Below are positions 48,439-60,207 of a DNA stretch of 64,000 nucleotides, in pieces. The notes below the pieces were generated by a model. That model was not told the origin of the DNA and did not search any database. It was given only the letters and a program-made list of their open reading frames with translations. How positions within the stretch are numbered: the stretch's first letter is position 1; every line of letters starts with the position of its first letter. This stretch comes from CAWJHE01 sp963842455 (lineage in GTDB: Bacteria; Chloroflexota; Anaerolineae; Anaerolineales; UBA4823): contig CAWJHE010000010.1 in the NCBI GenBank assembly GCA_963842455.1, positions 51,264 to 115,263 on the forward strand. The letters are read 5' to 3'. The position numbers and the translations under genes were made by a program.

Positions 48439-49499
48439 ATGAAAGCACATATCATTACCCTGCCCGGGGACGGCATCGGACCCGAAGTGACCCAAGCGGC
48501 GGTGGAGGTGCTCTCCGCCCTGGCAGCCAAACACGGACACAACTTTATCTTCGAAGAACACCTGGTCGGCGGCTGCGCCATCGACCACAGCGGCAGCGCC
48601 ATCAGCGATGAAACCCTGGCAGCCTGCAAATCGGCGGATGCCGTCCTTCTAGGCGCAGTCGGCGGACCCAAATGGGATGACCCCCTGGCGCCGGTGCGCC
48701 CCGAGCAGGGCTTATTGCGCCTGCGCAAAGAGCTGGGCGTGTTTGCCAACCTGCGCCCGGTGAAAGTGCACCCGCACTTGATCAGCGCCTCCCCGCTCAA
48801 AGCCGGAAATCCTGCAGGATGTGGATATGCTGGTTGTGCGCGAACTGACCGGCGGGCTGTATTTCGGCCAACCCAAAGGCCGCCAGGTGGTGGACGGGCA
48901 AACCATGGCCGTCGACACCATGGCATACTTTGACTATGAAATCCGCCGGGTGGTCGAGCTGGCCTTCCAGCTCGCCGGAGAGCGCCGCAAGAAAGTAACC
49001 TCGGTGGATAAGGCCAATGTGCTGGAAAGCTCGCGCCTGTGGCGGCAGGTCACCATGGAGGTCGGCAAGAATTACCCGGATATCAGCCTGGAACACATGC
49101 TGGTGGATACCGCCGCCATGCGCCTGGTGACCCACCCGGCGTGGGTTTGATGTGCTGGTCACCGAAAACATGTTCGGCGATATTCTCACCGATGAAGCCT
49201 CCGTCCTGAGCGGCTCGATGGGTTTGCTGCCCTCCGCCTCTCTGGGTGCAAGCGGACCAGGTTTGTACGAACCGATCCACGGCTCCGCGCCGGATATCGC
49301 CGGCAAAGGCATCGCCAACCCGCTGGGGACCATCCTCAGCGCTGCCCTGCTGCTGCGCTACTCGCTCAAATTGGAAAGCGAAGCCGAGCAGATCGAAACC
49401 GCCGTCGAGCGGGTGCTGTCTGCCGGAAAGCGCACTGCCGACCTGGGCGGCAAGTTAACCACCCGCGAGATGACTGCCGCAGTACTGGCTGAAATATAG
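48439..49499 (+). CDS. leuB: 3-isopropylmalate dehydrogenase (two +1 frameshifts as assembled)
   Basis: The start ITLPGDGIGPEVTQAAVEVL and GGPKWDDPLAPVRPEQGLL are in one frame. From EILQDVDMLVVRELTGGLYFG on, the frame is +1 (shift near 48799-48804). From DVLVTENMFGDILTDEASVL on, it is +1 again (shift near 49140-49146). Removing two bases gives 352 residues, the standard LeuB length, with all metal and NAD motifs (ENMFGDILTDE, EPIHGSAPDIAGKGIANP). Catalyses oxidative decarboxylation of 3-isopropylmalate. Confidence 0.9.
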
Positions 49500-49501
49500 A
49501 T

Positions 49502-50371
49502 ATGGATAATCAAACTCAACCCAACCAAAAAAATAACGATCCCCAGCTCCCTCTGGTGGCTTTCCAGGGAGAACACGGCGCTTATTCCGAAGCGGCAGCC
49601 TTCGCCCACTTCGGCGAGCAAATCCGCACGCGCCCCTGCGAATCCTTCGACCAGGTCTTCTCCGTGGTGGAAAAAGGCTACGTTGATTTGGGGTTAATCC
49701 CCATCGAAAATTCGCTGGCTGGCAGCATCCACCGCAATTACGACTTGCTCATGCGCCATGCCCTGCACATCACCGGAGAAGAATACCTGCGCGTGCGCCA
49801 CTGCCTGATCGGTATGCCCGAAGCGCAGCTTTACCAGATCAACAAGGTCATCAGCCATCCGCAAGCCCTGGCGCAATGCGAAGGCTATCTCAAACGCCGT
49901 GGTCTGGCCAGCCAGGCAGCCTACGATACCGCCGGCAGCGTCAAACTGGTCAAGATCGGCGGCGATCCATCCGTGGCCGGTATCGCTTCCCGGCATGCCG
50001 CCCAGGTCTACGGCATGCAGATATTGGAAGAAGGCATCGAGGACGACACGGCCAATTACACCCGCTTTTTAGCCATCAGCCGCAAGCCGCAGCCGCCCGA
50101 GGGGGAAGCCAAAACCTCGATCGTTTTCACCCTCAACAACCAGCCCGGCGCCCTGTTCAAAGCCCTGAGCGTGTTTTCTTTACGAGATATTGACCTGGCT
50201 AAGATCGAATCACGCCCGCAAATCGGCAGACCCTGGGAATACCTGTTCTATATCGATTTTCTCGGCGCGGCGGACGAAGAGCGCTGCGCCAATGCTCTCA
50301 AGAACCTGGGGGAATTCGCCCCCATGCTGAGGGTGTTGGGCTCGTATCTGCGCAGCAAGCCAGGGGAATAA
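49502..50371 (+). CDS. pheA: Prephenate dehydratase
   Basis: The 289-residue monofunctional enzyme has a prephenate dehydratase domain (LVAFQGEHGAYSEAAAFAHFG, LGLIPIENSLAGSIHRNYDLL, DDTANYTRFLAIS) followed by a C-terminal ACT domain (TSIVFTLNNQPGALFKALSVF, ESRPQIGRPWEYLFYIDF) that binds phenylalanine. No chorismate mutase domain is present. It is the last gene of the branched-chain operon (2 bp after leuB), an unusual link of phenylalanine and leucine synthesis. Confidence 0.95.
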   Translation: MDNQTQPNQKNNDPQLPLVAFQGEHGAYSEAAAFAHFGEQIRTRPCESFDQVFSVVEKGYVDLGLIPIENSLAGSIHRNYDLLMRHALHITGEEYLRVRHCLIGMPEAQLYQINKVISHPQALAQCEGYLKRRGLASQAAYDTAGSVKLVKIGGDPSVAGIASRHAAQVYGMQILEEGIEDDTANYTRFLAISRKPQPPEGEAKTSIVFTLNNQPGALFKALSVFSLRDIDLAKIESRPQIGRPWEYLFYIDFLGAADEERCANALKNLGEFAPMLRVLGSYLRSKPGE

Positions 50372-50388
50372 ATGATGTAACGAATCTC

Positions 50389-50440
50389 AACCAAAATTAC
50401 ATGCCCTGGCTGGATCCGGTCGGGGCATGTTTTGGTTAAC
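50389..50440 (+). terminator. Hairpin terminator after pheA
   Basis: A long inverted repeat (AACCAAAA..CATGCCC at 50389-50406 with GGGCATGTTTTGGTT at 50423-50437) lies 18 bp after pheA. The 3' arm includes a short T-run. It probably ends the ilv-leu-pheA transcript. Confidence 0.65.
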
Positions 50441-50668
50441 CGCGAAGAAAGCGAAGCGAAGTAAAGAACAGAAAAGAGAAGTTGGAAATGGACCAATGTC
50501 GATAGATACAGGAGGCCTGGTTATGCAAGAGTTGTAAAAAAAATATAACCGGAAATGACATTCGTCCAGACCGAAAAGTGACATCCGCCCGTAGACAAAA
50601 ACCCCCGGTGAGGCTAAGATCAAAATATCGCATCTATCTCATCCACCAACCAGGAGGCAACCCAGCGG
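50441..50668. other. Intergenic gap before the Rhs gene
   Basis: No gene. Two related words (AAATGACATTCGTCC at about 50551 and AAAGTGACATCCGCCC at about 50574) resemble short terminal repeats of insertion sequences but have no transposase or partner. An AGGAGG just before 50660 may serve the Rhs gene. Confidence 0.3.
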
Positions 50669-53600
50669 ATGGCCCCACTCCAGATGATCATCCTGCACAG
50701 CCTGGTGATCCTCTCCCTCATCATCCCCAACCTGGCCGCCTGGCCGTCCCAATCCGCCCCAATCCAGCAGCCCCTCAGCCAGCGCAGCGAGCCTGTGCTT
50801 GCCAGCGACCTACTCCCCCCCAGCCTCCAGCCAAGCGCAACCCCAGAACCTGAAGACACGCCTGCCAGCAGTGCAACCCCAGAACCGGAAGACCCACCCG
50901 CCAGCGATATCCCCTCCTCCGAGAGCACCCCGGAGAGCAACGACCCGGCCGACGAAGCCGAGCTGGCCGCCTACCTGCTCAGCCAAATCCCGTCGGACAG
51001 CCCGCTGCTTGCCAGCGACCCGCTGCTGGCTGCCAGCGACCCGCTGCTGGCCGCCAGCTCACCAACAGAAAATCAAATCTCCCTGCGCCTGGCCGCCCTG
51101 CAAGCCCCGCAACCCGGCGCAAGCCTGACCCTGGCCTACCAGATTAGCGCCCCGCTCACCAGCGACCCGCTAAGCGCAGAAAACTACCGCCTGCAAGTAC
51201 AGGCCCCCGCCGCCGCAGCCTGGCAGGGTAAAGACCCCAGCCTGTTCGACGCAGCCAGCCAGACCCTGGACCTGCCCCTGGAATACCCAAGCGGCCTGCT
51301 CTCCTTCTCCATCGACCCACAAGCCCTGGGACCCTTCGAATTCCAGGCCAGTCTGACTTGACAGTCCAGCAGCCAAGCCTGGAAAGCTCTGAGCCAACCC
51401 CTGGCCAGCCTGAGCCTGTCCTTATCCGAAAGCGGCCTGACCCAGATACCCGCCGGAGGCGGCTGGGCCTCCGCCTTCGACGGGCAAGTGCAGGTGCACG
51501 TACCCCCTGCGGCCGCCCCCCAGGCGCTCACCCTGCGCATCCGCAGCCCCCTGGGCGAAGCGCGGCCGCCGCACTCCCCCAGCGGACAACCCTTCGAAAT
51601 CCTGGCGCACAGCGCCGCAGACCAGCAAGCGCTGACCCAATTCGCCGCACCCCTGACCATCCAGGTGCGCTACGACCGGGAAACGCTGCGCGGACCGGAA
51701 GAACAGCTGCGCCTGGCCTATTACGACCCCAAAAGCCAGACCTGGATCAAGCTGCCCACCCGGGTGGACCCGCAGAACCAACGGCTGAGCGCAACCAGCG
51801 ACCACCTGACGGTGTTTGACGTCACCTTCGACGACTGGCAGGAAGCCCTGCTGCCCAGCTTGCAGGCCTTCCAGGTGAGCGAATTCACGCGCAGCCGCCA
51901 GCGCAAGCTACAGCTTCTGGACCCCGCCCGGCCCCGGCGGCTTACAGCCCTCGCTCTCCCTGCACTACAACTCCCAGACGGTGGACAACGCCATCGCCGG
52001 GCATACCCAGGCTGGCTGGGTCGGCATGGGCTGGTCGCTCAACACCGGTTCTATCGAACGCAATATGCGCGGCACAATCACCAACCCCAACGACGACGTC
52101 TTCTCCATCTCCGCCGCCGGGGTAGACAGCCTGCTGCTGCTCGGCGAGGATGGCAGATACCACAGCCTGGATGAAAGCTTCTGGCGCATCGTATATGATC
52201 AGAACCAGGATGTATGGCAAGCCTGGGACAAAAGCGGCAACCAGTACACCTTTGGCTCAAGCCTGGGCAGCCGCGCCAGCTACCCCTATGGCTACGACAT
52301 CGATTGCCAGGAAGAAGACCCGCCCACTCAGGCCCAACCCAGAACCTGGCGCTGGGCGCTGAGCAAAGTGCGCAATGTCCACGGCCAGGAGCTCACCTAT
52401 ACCTACACCCAGGATATACAGAACAAACTGCACCCCTGCCTGTCCTACCTGTATGCCCCCGCCACCCTGGCCACCTATCCGCAAACCATTCTGTATCCGG
52501 GCGGGCAATACCAGGTCTCGTTCGAGCTGGAAACGCGCGGCGACTACAACACCACCTGGGAGAATGAAGGATCCTACAACTTCTACGAGCGCCGCCGCCT
52601 GAAAGCCGTGCACCTCGAGCGCCTGGTCGGTGGGGACTTCGAGCCGATACGCAGCTACCAGCTGAGCTATGCGGGCGAAATCTTCCCCGGGGTTCTGTGG
52701 AGCAAGGGACAGGTCGCCACGCAAGCCCTGGTGGGCATCCAGGAAAGCCGCACGATAGATGGCCAGACCTACAGCCTGCCGCCCACCAGCTACAGCTACG
52801 ACGGCCTGCACCTGGTCTCGGCGGAAAACGGCTACGGCGGACGGATCGAGTACGTCTACGAGAGCCAGCCCTGGCGGGCAGAAGGGGTCGACCTGCGCAG
52901 CAAAGGGCGCATTTGGGCCCCGCCCAGCGAGTGCAAGGAAATCTCCCCCGGCTACTATCGTACCCTACTTTATCCCCTACAACGGCGGGCAAGCCTATTG
53001 CATCGAGACCATATCAACGACTTGTACCTGGTAGGCAATAACCTGATGAACATCCCGGCCGGGATGCTGCAACCGGGCGGCGTCTACCGCCTGCAGATCA
53101 GCCTGTTCAAAAAGCGCGGCATGGGAACCGGCGCGAATGTGAAGGTGGGCCTGCGGCTAGGCAACGGGACAACCCTGACCGCCAAGGAATTGTACCTGGG
53201 GGTCAGCCAGGGGGTGGAGATCAATGAAGAAATACTCCTGCCGGCTGGCGCCTCAGGAGTCGGTATGTGGGTGTATTGCAGCACGGCCTGCGAGGTAATC
53301 GCGAGATGGCCGAGGTCAACTTGCTGCCGGTGCGCTACCGCCTGCAGGAAAGGAAGGTCTACGACGGGCTGAACCCGGCGGCGCAGGTCTTCACCTACCG
53401 CGCCGACGAACCCAGCATGAACGATGTACATCATTCCCAGGGGGCTTCTGCGCAACACCCCTTCCACCTGCCCTATACCGAATTTCGCGGCCACGCCTTC
53501 TTCAAACAGGTCGCCCCAGATGGCCGCGCCCAGCTCACCTTCTTCCACCAGGACGACGACTTCAAAGGCCGCCCGGCGCTGCAAGCCGTCATGCAGCAAT

Positions 53601-56600
53601 CCTTTGAAGCCGACTTCGATACAGACGCCAGCCTGGGTACGGACTGGAGCCTGTGCAGCGGCGGCCGTGGTGGAACCTCCCGCGGCTGTACGGCGACCCG
53701 GCCGCCCGGCTCAGCGCGGCGAGCGCAGAAACCTGTCTCAAACGCCAGCCCTTCAACCTGGCAGACAGCGACGGGCAGCCCAATGCCGTCATCGGTCAAT
53801 TTCTGATCCCAAGCGCTGAAAACAACAACCCCCAGGCGCGCCTGGGGCTGGAAAGCGACAGCGGCCTGGGCTTTGCCCTGCGGGTGCGCACGGACGGCGC
53901 GCTGGAAGGCCAGTACAACCTGGGCGCCGGCTGGCTCAGCGAGGCTGCCCCGCTGCTGCCGCCGGGTTCCATCCAGAAAGACGCCTGGTACGTCTTCCTG
54001 CTGATCATCGACGAGGACGAAAACTTCCTGGCGCGCTTCTGGCCGCGCCAGCAGCCGCTGGAAGCGCTGGAATACCGGCGCAGCTTTACCGCCGGACAAA
54101 GTCTACCTGCGGTAGCATGGCGCTTTGCCCTGTACGCCCAGAACGGCGCAGCCTACCTGGACGCCTACAGCGAAGGACGCCTGTTCAGCCTGTCTGCCAG
54201 CCAGTGGGAGCGCCAGGCCTACAACCTGGGCAGCGGCAACCCGACCGGCCTGGGCGGGCTGAGCCTGGGATGGGTTTTCCCCACCCGCCAGGTGGACCTG
54301 CAATTCGATGGAGACGCCTCCTACAGCGCCACGCGGCGCAGCAACACCTATGATGTCAGCTACGGCAACCCCCAGCGCAGCCTGGAAGCCGCCTGGGAGG
54401 CGGAGGCGAGCGCCTGGCGCGATGTGCGCCTGTCGCTCAGCGCCTATGAAGCCAATACAAACGGCGTCTACCTGGTGGGGCTGCCGGCTGTGGAACAAAC
54501 CTACGCCTGCCCGGCCAACAGCCTGGATGAAGCCTGCCTGAGCCTGAACCCTACGCGCAGCGCTGCTGCTGGCCGAGCAACGCTACCTGTATGACGGCCA
54601 ATTCTCCAGCCTACCCAGCCAGGGATTGCTGACTGGGCGACGCAGCCTGCTGCGCTTCGCCGGAGAAGACTACAGCCAGCCGCGCTACGCCGACCAGACG
54701 CTGACCTATGACGCCTGGGGCAACCTGACAACCACGACATATTACAGCGCGGAGGGCACAGCCGCGGCCCAGGCGAGCAGCGGCGCCCAGGTTTACCAGC
54801 CGCGTTTTCGACCCGGTATACCACACCTATCCCATCAGCCAGACCAACGCCCTGGAACAGACCACCAGCTTTAGCTACGACTTTGACCTGGGACTGCCGC
54901 TCAGCCTGAGCGGACCCAACGGCCCCAGCAGCACGGTCTCCGCCTGGTACGACCCCTTCGGGCGCTTGCTGGGACTGGCGCGCCCCGGCGATGACCCCGC
55001 AGCAACCCACGCTGCAATTCAGCTACCACGACCAGGCGCAACCCTTCCGCATCGAAGCCAGCCAGCGCATCCAGGGCAGCCAGTACGCGGTTACGCGCCG
55101 CTATTACGACGGCCTGGGACGCCTGGTGCAGAGCCAAAGCCTGCTGAATGGACAGGCGCTGGTAACGGACCAACGCTACAGCAGCCCACGGCGAGCTGCT
55201 CAGCCAATCCATGCCCTACAGCCAGAGCGATACCGGCGGCTACCTGACCCCGCCAACGGGTCAGGCGGTCAACCTTTTCGCATACGACCCCCTGGGACGC
55301 CTGATCCAGAGCACGGCCCCCGACGGCAGCAGCACCCAGACGGATTATGGACTGCCCCTGACAGCCAGCGGGCTGCGCCAGGTGCAAACGCTGGACGCCC
55401 TGGACCGCGCCAGCACATCCTGGCTGGACGCCTGGGGCCAGGTCCTGCGGGTGATCCCGCCCCAGGAAAACGGCCAGGCCCTGCACCCGGAGCTGGTCTT
55501 CGAGTATGACCCGTTGGGACGCCTGCTGCAAGCCCAGCGCGGCGTAGCCCTGACCAGCCTGCAATACGACCTGGGCGGACGCAAAACGGCCCTGCAAGAC
55601 GCCGATATGGGCGCCTGGAGCTACGCCTATGACGCCCTGGGCAACCTGGTGGAACAGACCGATGCGCGCGGCTGCGTGACCAGCCTGAGCTACGACAGCC
55701 TCAACCGCCTGCTGGGAAAGAGCTACAGCAACGCCAGCGGGGGGAATTGCGCCGCCATCGTTGCCAACGCCGCCCCGGTCAGCTACAGTTACGACCAGGG
55801 GACCAACGGGATTGGGCAGCGCACCGGCATGAGCGACGCCAGCGGCAGCGTCAGTTGGAGCTACGACGCCCGCGGCCGCCTGGTGAGCGAGCTGCGCCAG
55901 GTGGGCAGCTATGGGTCCTTTGCCAGCGCCTGGGGATACAACTCGGCGGACGGACTGGCCTGGAGGCAGTACCCGGGCGGGAACAACGGGCAGTTGGGCG
56001 AGCTGGTCAGCTACAGCTACGACCAGCGCTATGCAGTTGGCTACGGTAACGGGGGATTATGCTTACGTGTCTGCCAGCGCCTATGACGCCGCCGGACGCC
56101 TGCTGCAGCGCAGCCTGGGGAACGCGGCCGTGCTCAGCCAGTACAGCTATTACCCCTGGGAGCAACAAGGGGGCCGCCTGCAGCAACTGCTGAGCGGGAC
56201 GCCCGCCGACAGCGACAGCCTGCAAGACCTGCGCTACACGTATGACCTGAGCGGCAACCTGCTCAGCCTGCAGGATTACCTGGCTGGCGCGCCCCAGACG
56301 CAGGTGTTTGACTACGACGCCCTGGACCGCCTGGTGAGCGCGGCCGCCAGCGGGGGAAGCAACGGTTTGGGGGATTACAGCCTGGAGATGGCCTATGACC
56401 CGGACAGCGGCAACCTGAGCCAGAAGGGCGAATTGTATTACCGCTACCTGGACAGCGGGCACAGCCATGCGGTCACCGCCGTCTCGGACGGCTGGCGCTA
56501 TGAATATGACCCCAACGGCAACCTGGTGCGCAAAGCCTACCGGCCGGGGCTGTATTTCCCGCTGGTGTTGCTGACCGAACCTGAGGAAACCCTGGGAGAG

Positions 56601-57980
56601 CCGCCGGAGAGCCAGGCTGAACCAACCTCCCCCTACCCGCCGCCAGAAGAGCAAAGCCGGGCTGAACCTGCCGGGCTGCTAGCCTGGCTGCACAGCGCTT
56701 GGGACTTCCTGAGAGCTCGTTTCGGCGGGGGCATGCACACCGCCCAGGCCGCCGCATTGCAGCAGGACGACCCGCCCGAGCCGCCGGAAGAGATCGAGTA
56801 CGGCTATGACGCTGAGAACCGCCTGGTGAGCGTCAGCGCCGGGGAGATGCAGGCCAGCTTCCTTTATGACGGGGACGGGCAGCGCGTGGCAGCCGTGATC
56901 GCTGGGGAAGCGACGGTGTACATCGGGGAGGTCTTCGAGTGGGACGTAACCACGAGCAGCATGACGCGCTACTATTACGCCGGCGCGCAGCGGGTCGCCA
57001 TACGGACGGGCAGCGCTTCTCCGGTGTGGCTGTTGGGCGATCACCTGGGCAGTACCAGCGTGGCGGCCAACACGGATGGCAGCCTGCTCAGCCGCCAGGG
57101 GTATCTGCCCTGGGGTGAGCTGCGATTTACAGAGGGCAGCCTGCCGGGCAGGTACCAGTTCACCGGCCAGGCTTCGTATGAGGCTGAGTTCGGGTTGTAC
57201 TATTATAAGGCGCGCTGGTATGACCCCCATTTAGGCCGTTTTTCGCAGCCGGATAGCATCGTGCCTGTAGCGAGCCAGGGGATCCAAGCTTGGGATCGAT
57301 ATGCATATGTCAACAACAACCCTGTGAATGCTACAGACCCTACAGGTCACTTAGCTTGTTGGGATAATAATGCAAATGACACTGGATGTGAACAATATAC
57401 ACCTACCGGGTATGGTCTTCTCCCAGAAAATCCTTCTCCTTTACAGGGAACACCACCAACCTTAACGGATAAAATAAGGCAAGGGGATACTGGAGCGCTT
57501 GTCCAGCTCCTGACCCCGTCACATATTGGCGGAAGGTTACAATTTGAGGGATCGTCTACAATAATCATTGGGGTATCTGTTAGCGTAGGTGTAAACGGGA
57601 TATACAATCGAAATTCTGATGAGCTTGCCGCAAACGTAGATTGGGCTATAGAAGGAGGCGGAGGTTTGGGGGTAGGGGCATCTGGAACAGGTGGACTGCT
57701 TATTGGGTGGGGGTCAAGCGACATTGATGATGCGACCAAAGGGTTTTCCGGAATAATCAGTGGAACGGTGGCAGCAGAAGGTGCTATATCAGCAGCAGTG
57801 ACCACCCCGATAGACCAAAAGGGGTTTCATGTTGATCCATATTCTGGCCAAGTGCCTTTTACCATCTATTTTGGAGGGGGTGCGGGAGGTGGATATGCGG
57901 GTATAGGTGGCGGTGTTAATGGACCTACGGGAATATACGCCAACCTAACCCAATTTTTGCCCTGGCATTGGTTCAGGTAA
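50669..57980 (+). CDS. Secreted Rhs/YD-repeat polymorphic toxin protein (disrupted as assembled)
   Basis: The pieces add up to about 2400 residues. They are a signal peptide (1-25), a Pro/Glu-rich linker with SATPEPED repeats, and an SpvB/Rhs N-terminal region (PGPGGLQPSLSLHYNSQTVD). Many YD repeats follow, then the conserved core (LLGDHLGSTSVAAN, RYQFTGQASYEAEFGLYYYK, ARWYDPHLGRFSQPDS, ending DPTGH at about 57348) and a 210-residue Gly-rich tip. An in-frame TGA sits at 51359-51361 and the frame changes about ten times (near 51920, 52960-53020, 53288, 53690, 54565, 54808, 54990, 55190, 56050). Rhs shells encapsulate a toxic tip and release it into neighbours. Assembly error or decay are both possible. 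Confidence 0.8.
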
Positions 57981-57992
57981 GGTGGCGTTGAA

Positions 57993-58430
57993 ATGCTTCA
58001 GATTGCTATGGATTCAAAAACCTTCCGAGTGGTATATGGGATAGTTTTCCCAATTGGGGTGATTATTTTGTTGCTTGGAGTGGCTTCATTAAACGATCGG
58101 CCAAGAATCTTAGGGTCAATAGCTTCTGATTTAGTCATACGATTCTTTCTTACAATTTGGTTTTGTATCCTTTACATAAGATTGTCGCGAATATCATCAT
58201 TTAGTTACTATCCTAATAAAAAATGGACGAAGGATGATGTCGGCCCTTTCGAAAAATATTATTATTTGGCAATGAGTGCTTTTTTTAGTATTGTTTGCGG
58301 GATAATAACGTGGTGGGTGATAAGCTGGTTTTTGCTGAGTCCACCCAATTTAACTTATGCGATTTCGATCGTAAATTGCTTGGTCATTCTACTGCCTTTA
58401 GTGACCCATTATTGGGTGCTAAAACTTTGA
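57993..58430 (+). CDS. Candidate membrane immunity protein for the first Rhs tip
   Basis: This 145-residue protein has about four transmembrane helices (GIVFPIGVIILLLGVASL, LVIRFFLTIWFCILYI, YYLAMSAFFSIVCGIITWWV, ISIVNCLVILLPLVTHYW). It starts 12 bp after the Rhs gene with a purine-rich site. Its position, AT-rich composition and size fit an immunity protein against a membrane-acting toxin. The adjacent tip is Gly-rich with hydrophobic stretches. No family recognised. Role inferred from position. Confidence 0.55.
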   Translation: MLQIAMDSKTFRVVYGIVFPIGVIILLLGVASLNDRPRILGSIASDLVIRFFLTIWFCILYIRLSRISSFSYYPNKKWTKDDVGPFEKYYYLAMSAFFSIVCGIITWWVISWFLLSPPNLTYAISIVNCLVILLPLVTHYWVLKL

Positions 58431-58805
58431 TGAAATTGAAAGCTGAGGAAAGCTTGGCTTGCAAGCTACCTGAACCTTCCTGTCTTCTCTCTATGTAAGC
58501 TTTATTGTATATAAACCCTGTCTATTCTCAATAACCTTTGCCATCTGCTCTTTAATAATAGAATATAATCTTCCTGAAACCATCCGTTTTCAGAGAGTGT
58601 TGTTATTATTCTTTTTTCCTGAGATTACCATTATTATGTCGTGCACTCCCGCTTTCGGCGTGCTATGACGGAAGCGAGCGGCAAGCTCGGTCTTCGCTAT
58701 TTGGTTTTCCCAGGCGAAGTCAGGGAAAGCTCTTGATCCTTGCGGCTATTGGAGTATTACGCAAGCTCATTAGATCTTTGGGAAGCCGCTCATTTGGTGC
58801 CATAA
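58431..58805. other. Interval before orphan cassette 2
   Basis: AT-rich spacer without a convincing gene. The frame of the next cassette is open back to a TTG at 58733, but those residues do not match the Rhs core; homology begins at 58806. This is probably a recombination junction. Confidence 0.4.
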
Positions 58806-59692
58806 CGGGCAGCACCAGCGTGGCCGCCATCACGGATGGCAGCTTGCTCAGCCGCCAGGGGTATCTGCCCTGGGGTGAGCTGCGTTTTGCCGAGGGCAGC
58901 CTACCAAGCAGGTATAAGTTCACCGGTCAGGCTTCGTATGAGAGCGAGTTCGGGCTGTATTATTATAAGGCGCGCTGGTATGACCCCCATTTAGGCCGTT
59001 TCTCCCAGCCGGATAGCATGGTACCTGTAGCGAGCCAGGGGGTACAGGCTTTCGACCGCTATGCCTACGCTAATAATAACCCGGTCCGGTATATTGACCC
59101 AACTGGACATGCAGTTTTCGAAGGAACACAGGGAGGCTGTAGTCTTCCAATCTATATAATTAATCCGCCCCCACAAAATCCTCTACAGCTCTCTATATCG
59201 AATGACTCACCCCCAGAACCTACCCCCATTACTGATTTAATCAAACTTTTCCCCGGTTCATCTGAAGACTGGGCTAAGGCTGGTACAGTAACGGATGGAG
59301 TAGTCCTGGTAATGGATCTTTATGCAGATGGAGTAGTAGCTTATGCAACGATAGTTGGATTTGGATCAGCTTTACCGGTTGTAGTAACAGGCAACATTGA
59401 GGTGCCTGCTGTGTCTGGATGCGCTGCTTTTATTGTTGCGGATTTCTACCTGGTAAAACCTATTCTAACAATTGGCAACTATGGTGCATCGGCGGCTACC
59501 CTTATGACATTTGTGTCGGAGACGAAATCTGGCGCGACTGTTATCGAGATAGGTCAAATTTCGGTTGCAACAAAAAACAGCGCATCCTTATCTCTCTTGG
59601 GGTGGATCGCCCCAGAAGCAATAAGCTCCACTCTCATTCAAGCTGCAAGTTTTGCAAATGATTTGGGTTGGATTTCATTCCCATTTCACTAA
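58806..59692 (+). pseudogene. Orphan Rhs core fragment with alternative C-terminal tip (cassette 2)
   Basis: Homology to the main Rhs gene starts abruptly at GSTSVAA (58806) and runs through GELRFAEGSLPSRYKFTGQ and ARWYDPHLGRFSQPDS to IDPTGH (about 59109). It is followed by a different tip of about 190 residues with hydrophobic, Gly/Ala-rich stretches (DGVVLVMDLYADGVVAYATIVGF). There is no start codon with a ribosome site, so it is a silent cassette that could be expressed by recombining into the full gene. Tip activity unknown. Confidence 0.7.
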
Positions 59693-59707
59693 AGTGAGGG
59701 TAATGAC

Positions 59708-60082
59708 ATGAAGATACTTTATTCCACTGTTTTCTTATTTATTTTTATTCTGGGTGCGCTTTTTGGAATTATGGCATATCGCCTTTCAAAGGCAATTTAT
59801 TGGGGCACTGAACGGAGATATCGTGATGCAATTATCGATTCAGCTCTTTATGGTTTATCATTGAGCTTTGCGATATTTGGTGGAGCCTATTTCTTTGCCT
59901 CAATTACTGGCAATACTGTTACCTTTGATATTTTTCTGTTGCTAAAGAGCTTTGCGTTTTTTCTGATCCCAGGCTTTCTTGTGTTTCTTGGCTCACTTTT
60001 GCAGTATTTCGTATTTGGCTTATATCGAGACCGATTAATGGAATTCATTCTAAATAAAAGGAACGATAAAGACTTAAAATGA
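59708..60082 (+). CDS. Candidate membrane immunity protein for cassette 2
   Basis: This 124-residue protein with three or four transmembrane helices (STVFLFIFILGALFGIMAYR, LYGLSLSFAIFGGAYFFASI, FAFFLIPGFLVFLGSLLQYF) starts 15 bp after the cassette 2 tip with a GAGGG site. AT-rich and unlike the first immunity candidate. Function inferred from position beside a tip. Confidence 0.5.
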   Translation: MKILYSTVFLFIFILGALFGIMAYRLSKAIYWGTERRYRDAIIDSALYGLSLSFAIFGGAYFFASITGNTVTFDIFLLLKSFAFFLIPGFLVFLGSLLQYFVFGLYRDRLMEFILNKRNDKDLK

Positions 60083-60207
60083 TTCCCAGATTATTTCAAG
60101 ACGGGTGAAAGGTTAGAAAACTTCTTTGTTCTAATAGCTCTTGCCATATTTCTTGAAAATGGTTCAGTCTTAGCTGAAAGCAAATATCTCTGTACCTTAA
60201 TAACATA

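Noticed and set aside
50520..50640. Insertion sequence end
   Set aside because: Two similar TGACAT words only; no transposase, no partner end and no target duplication.
53473..54099. Antisense gene inside the Rhs region
   Set aside because: A shadow of the GC-rich Rhs frame without family features.
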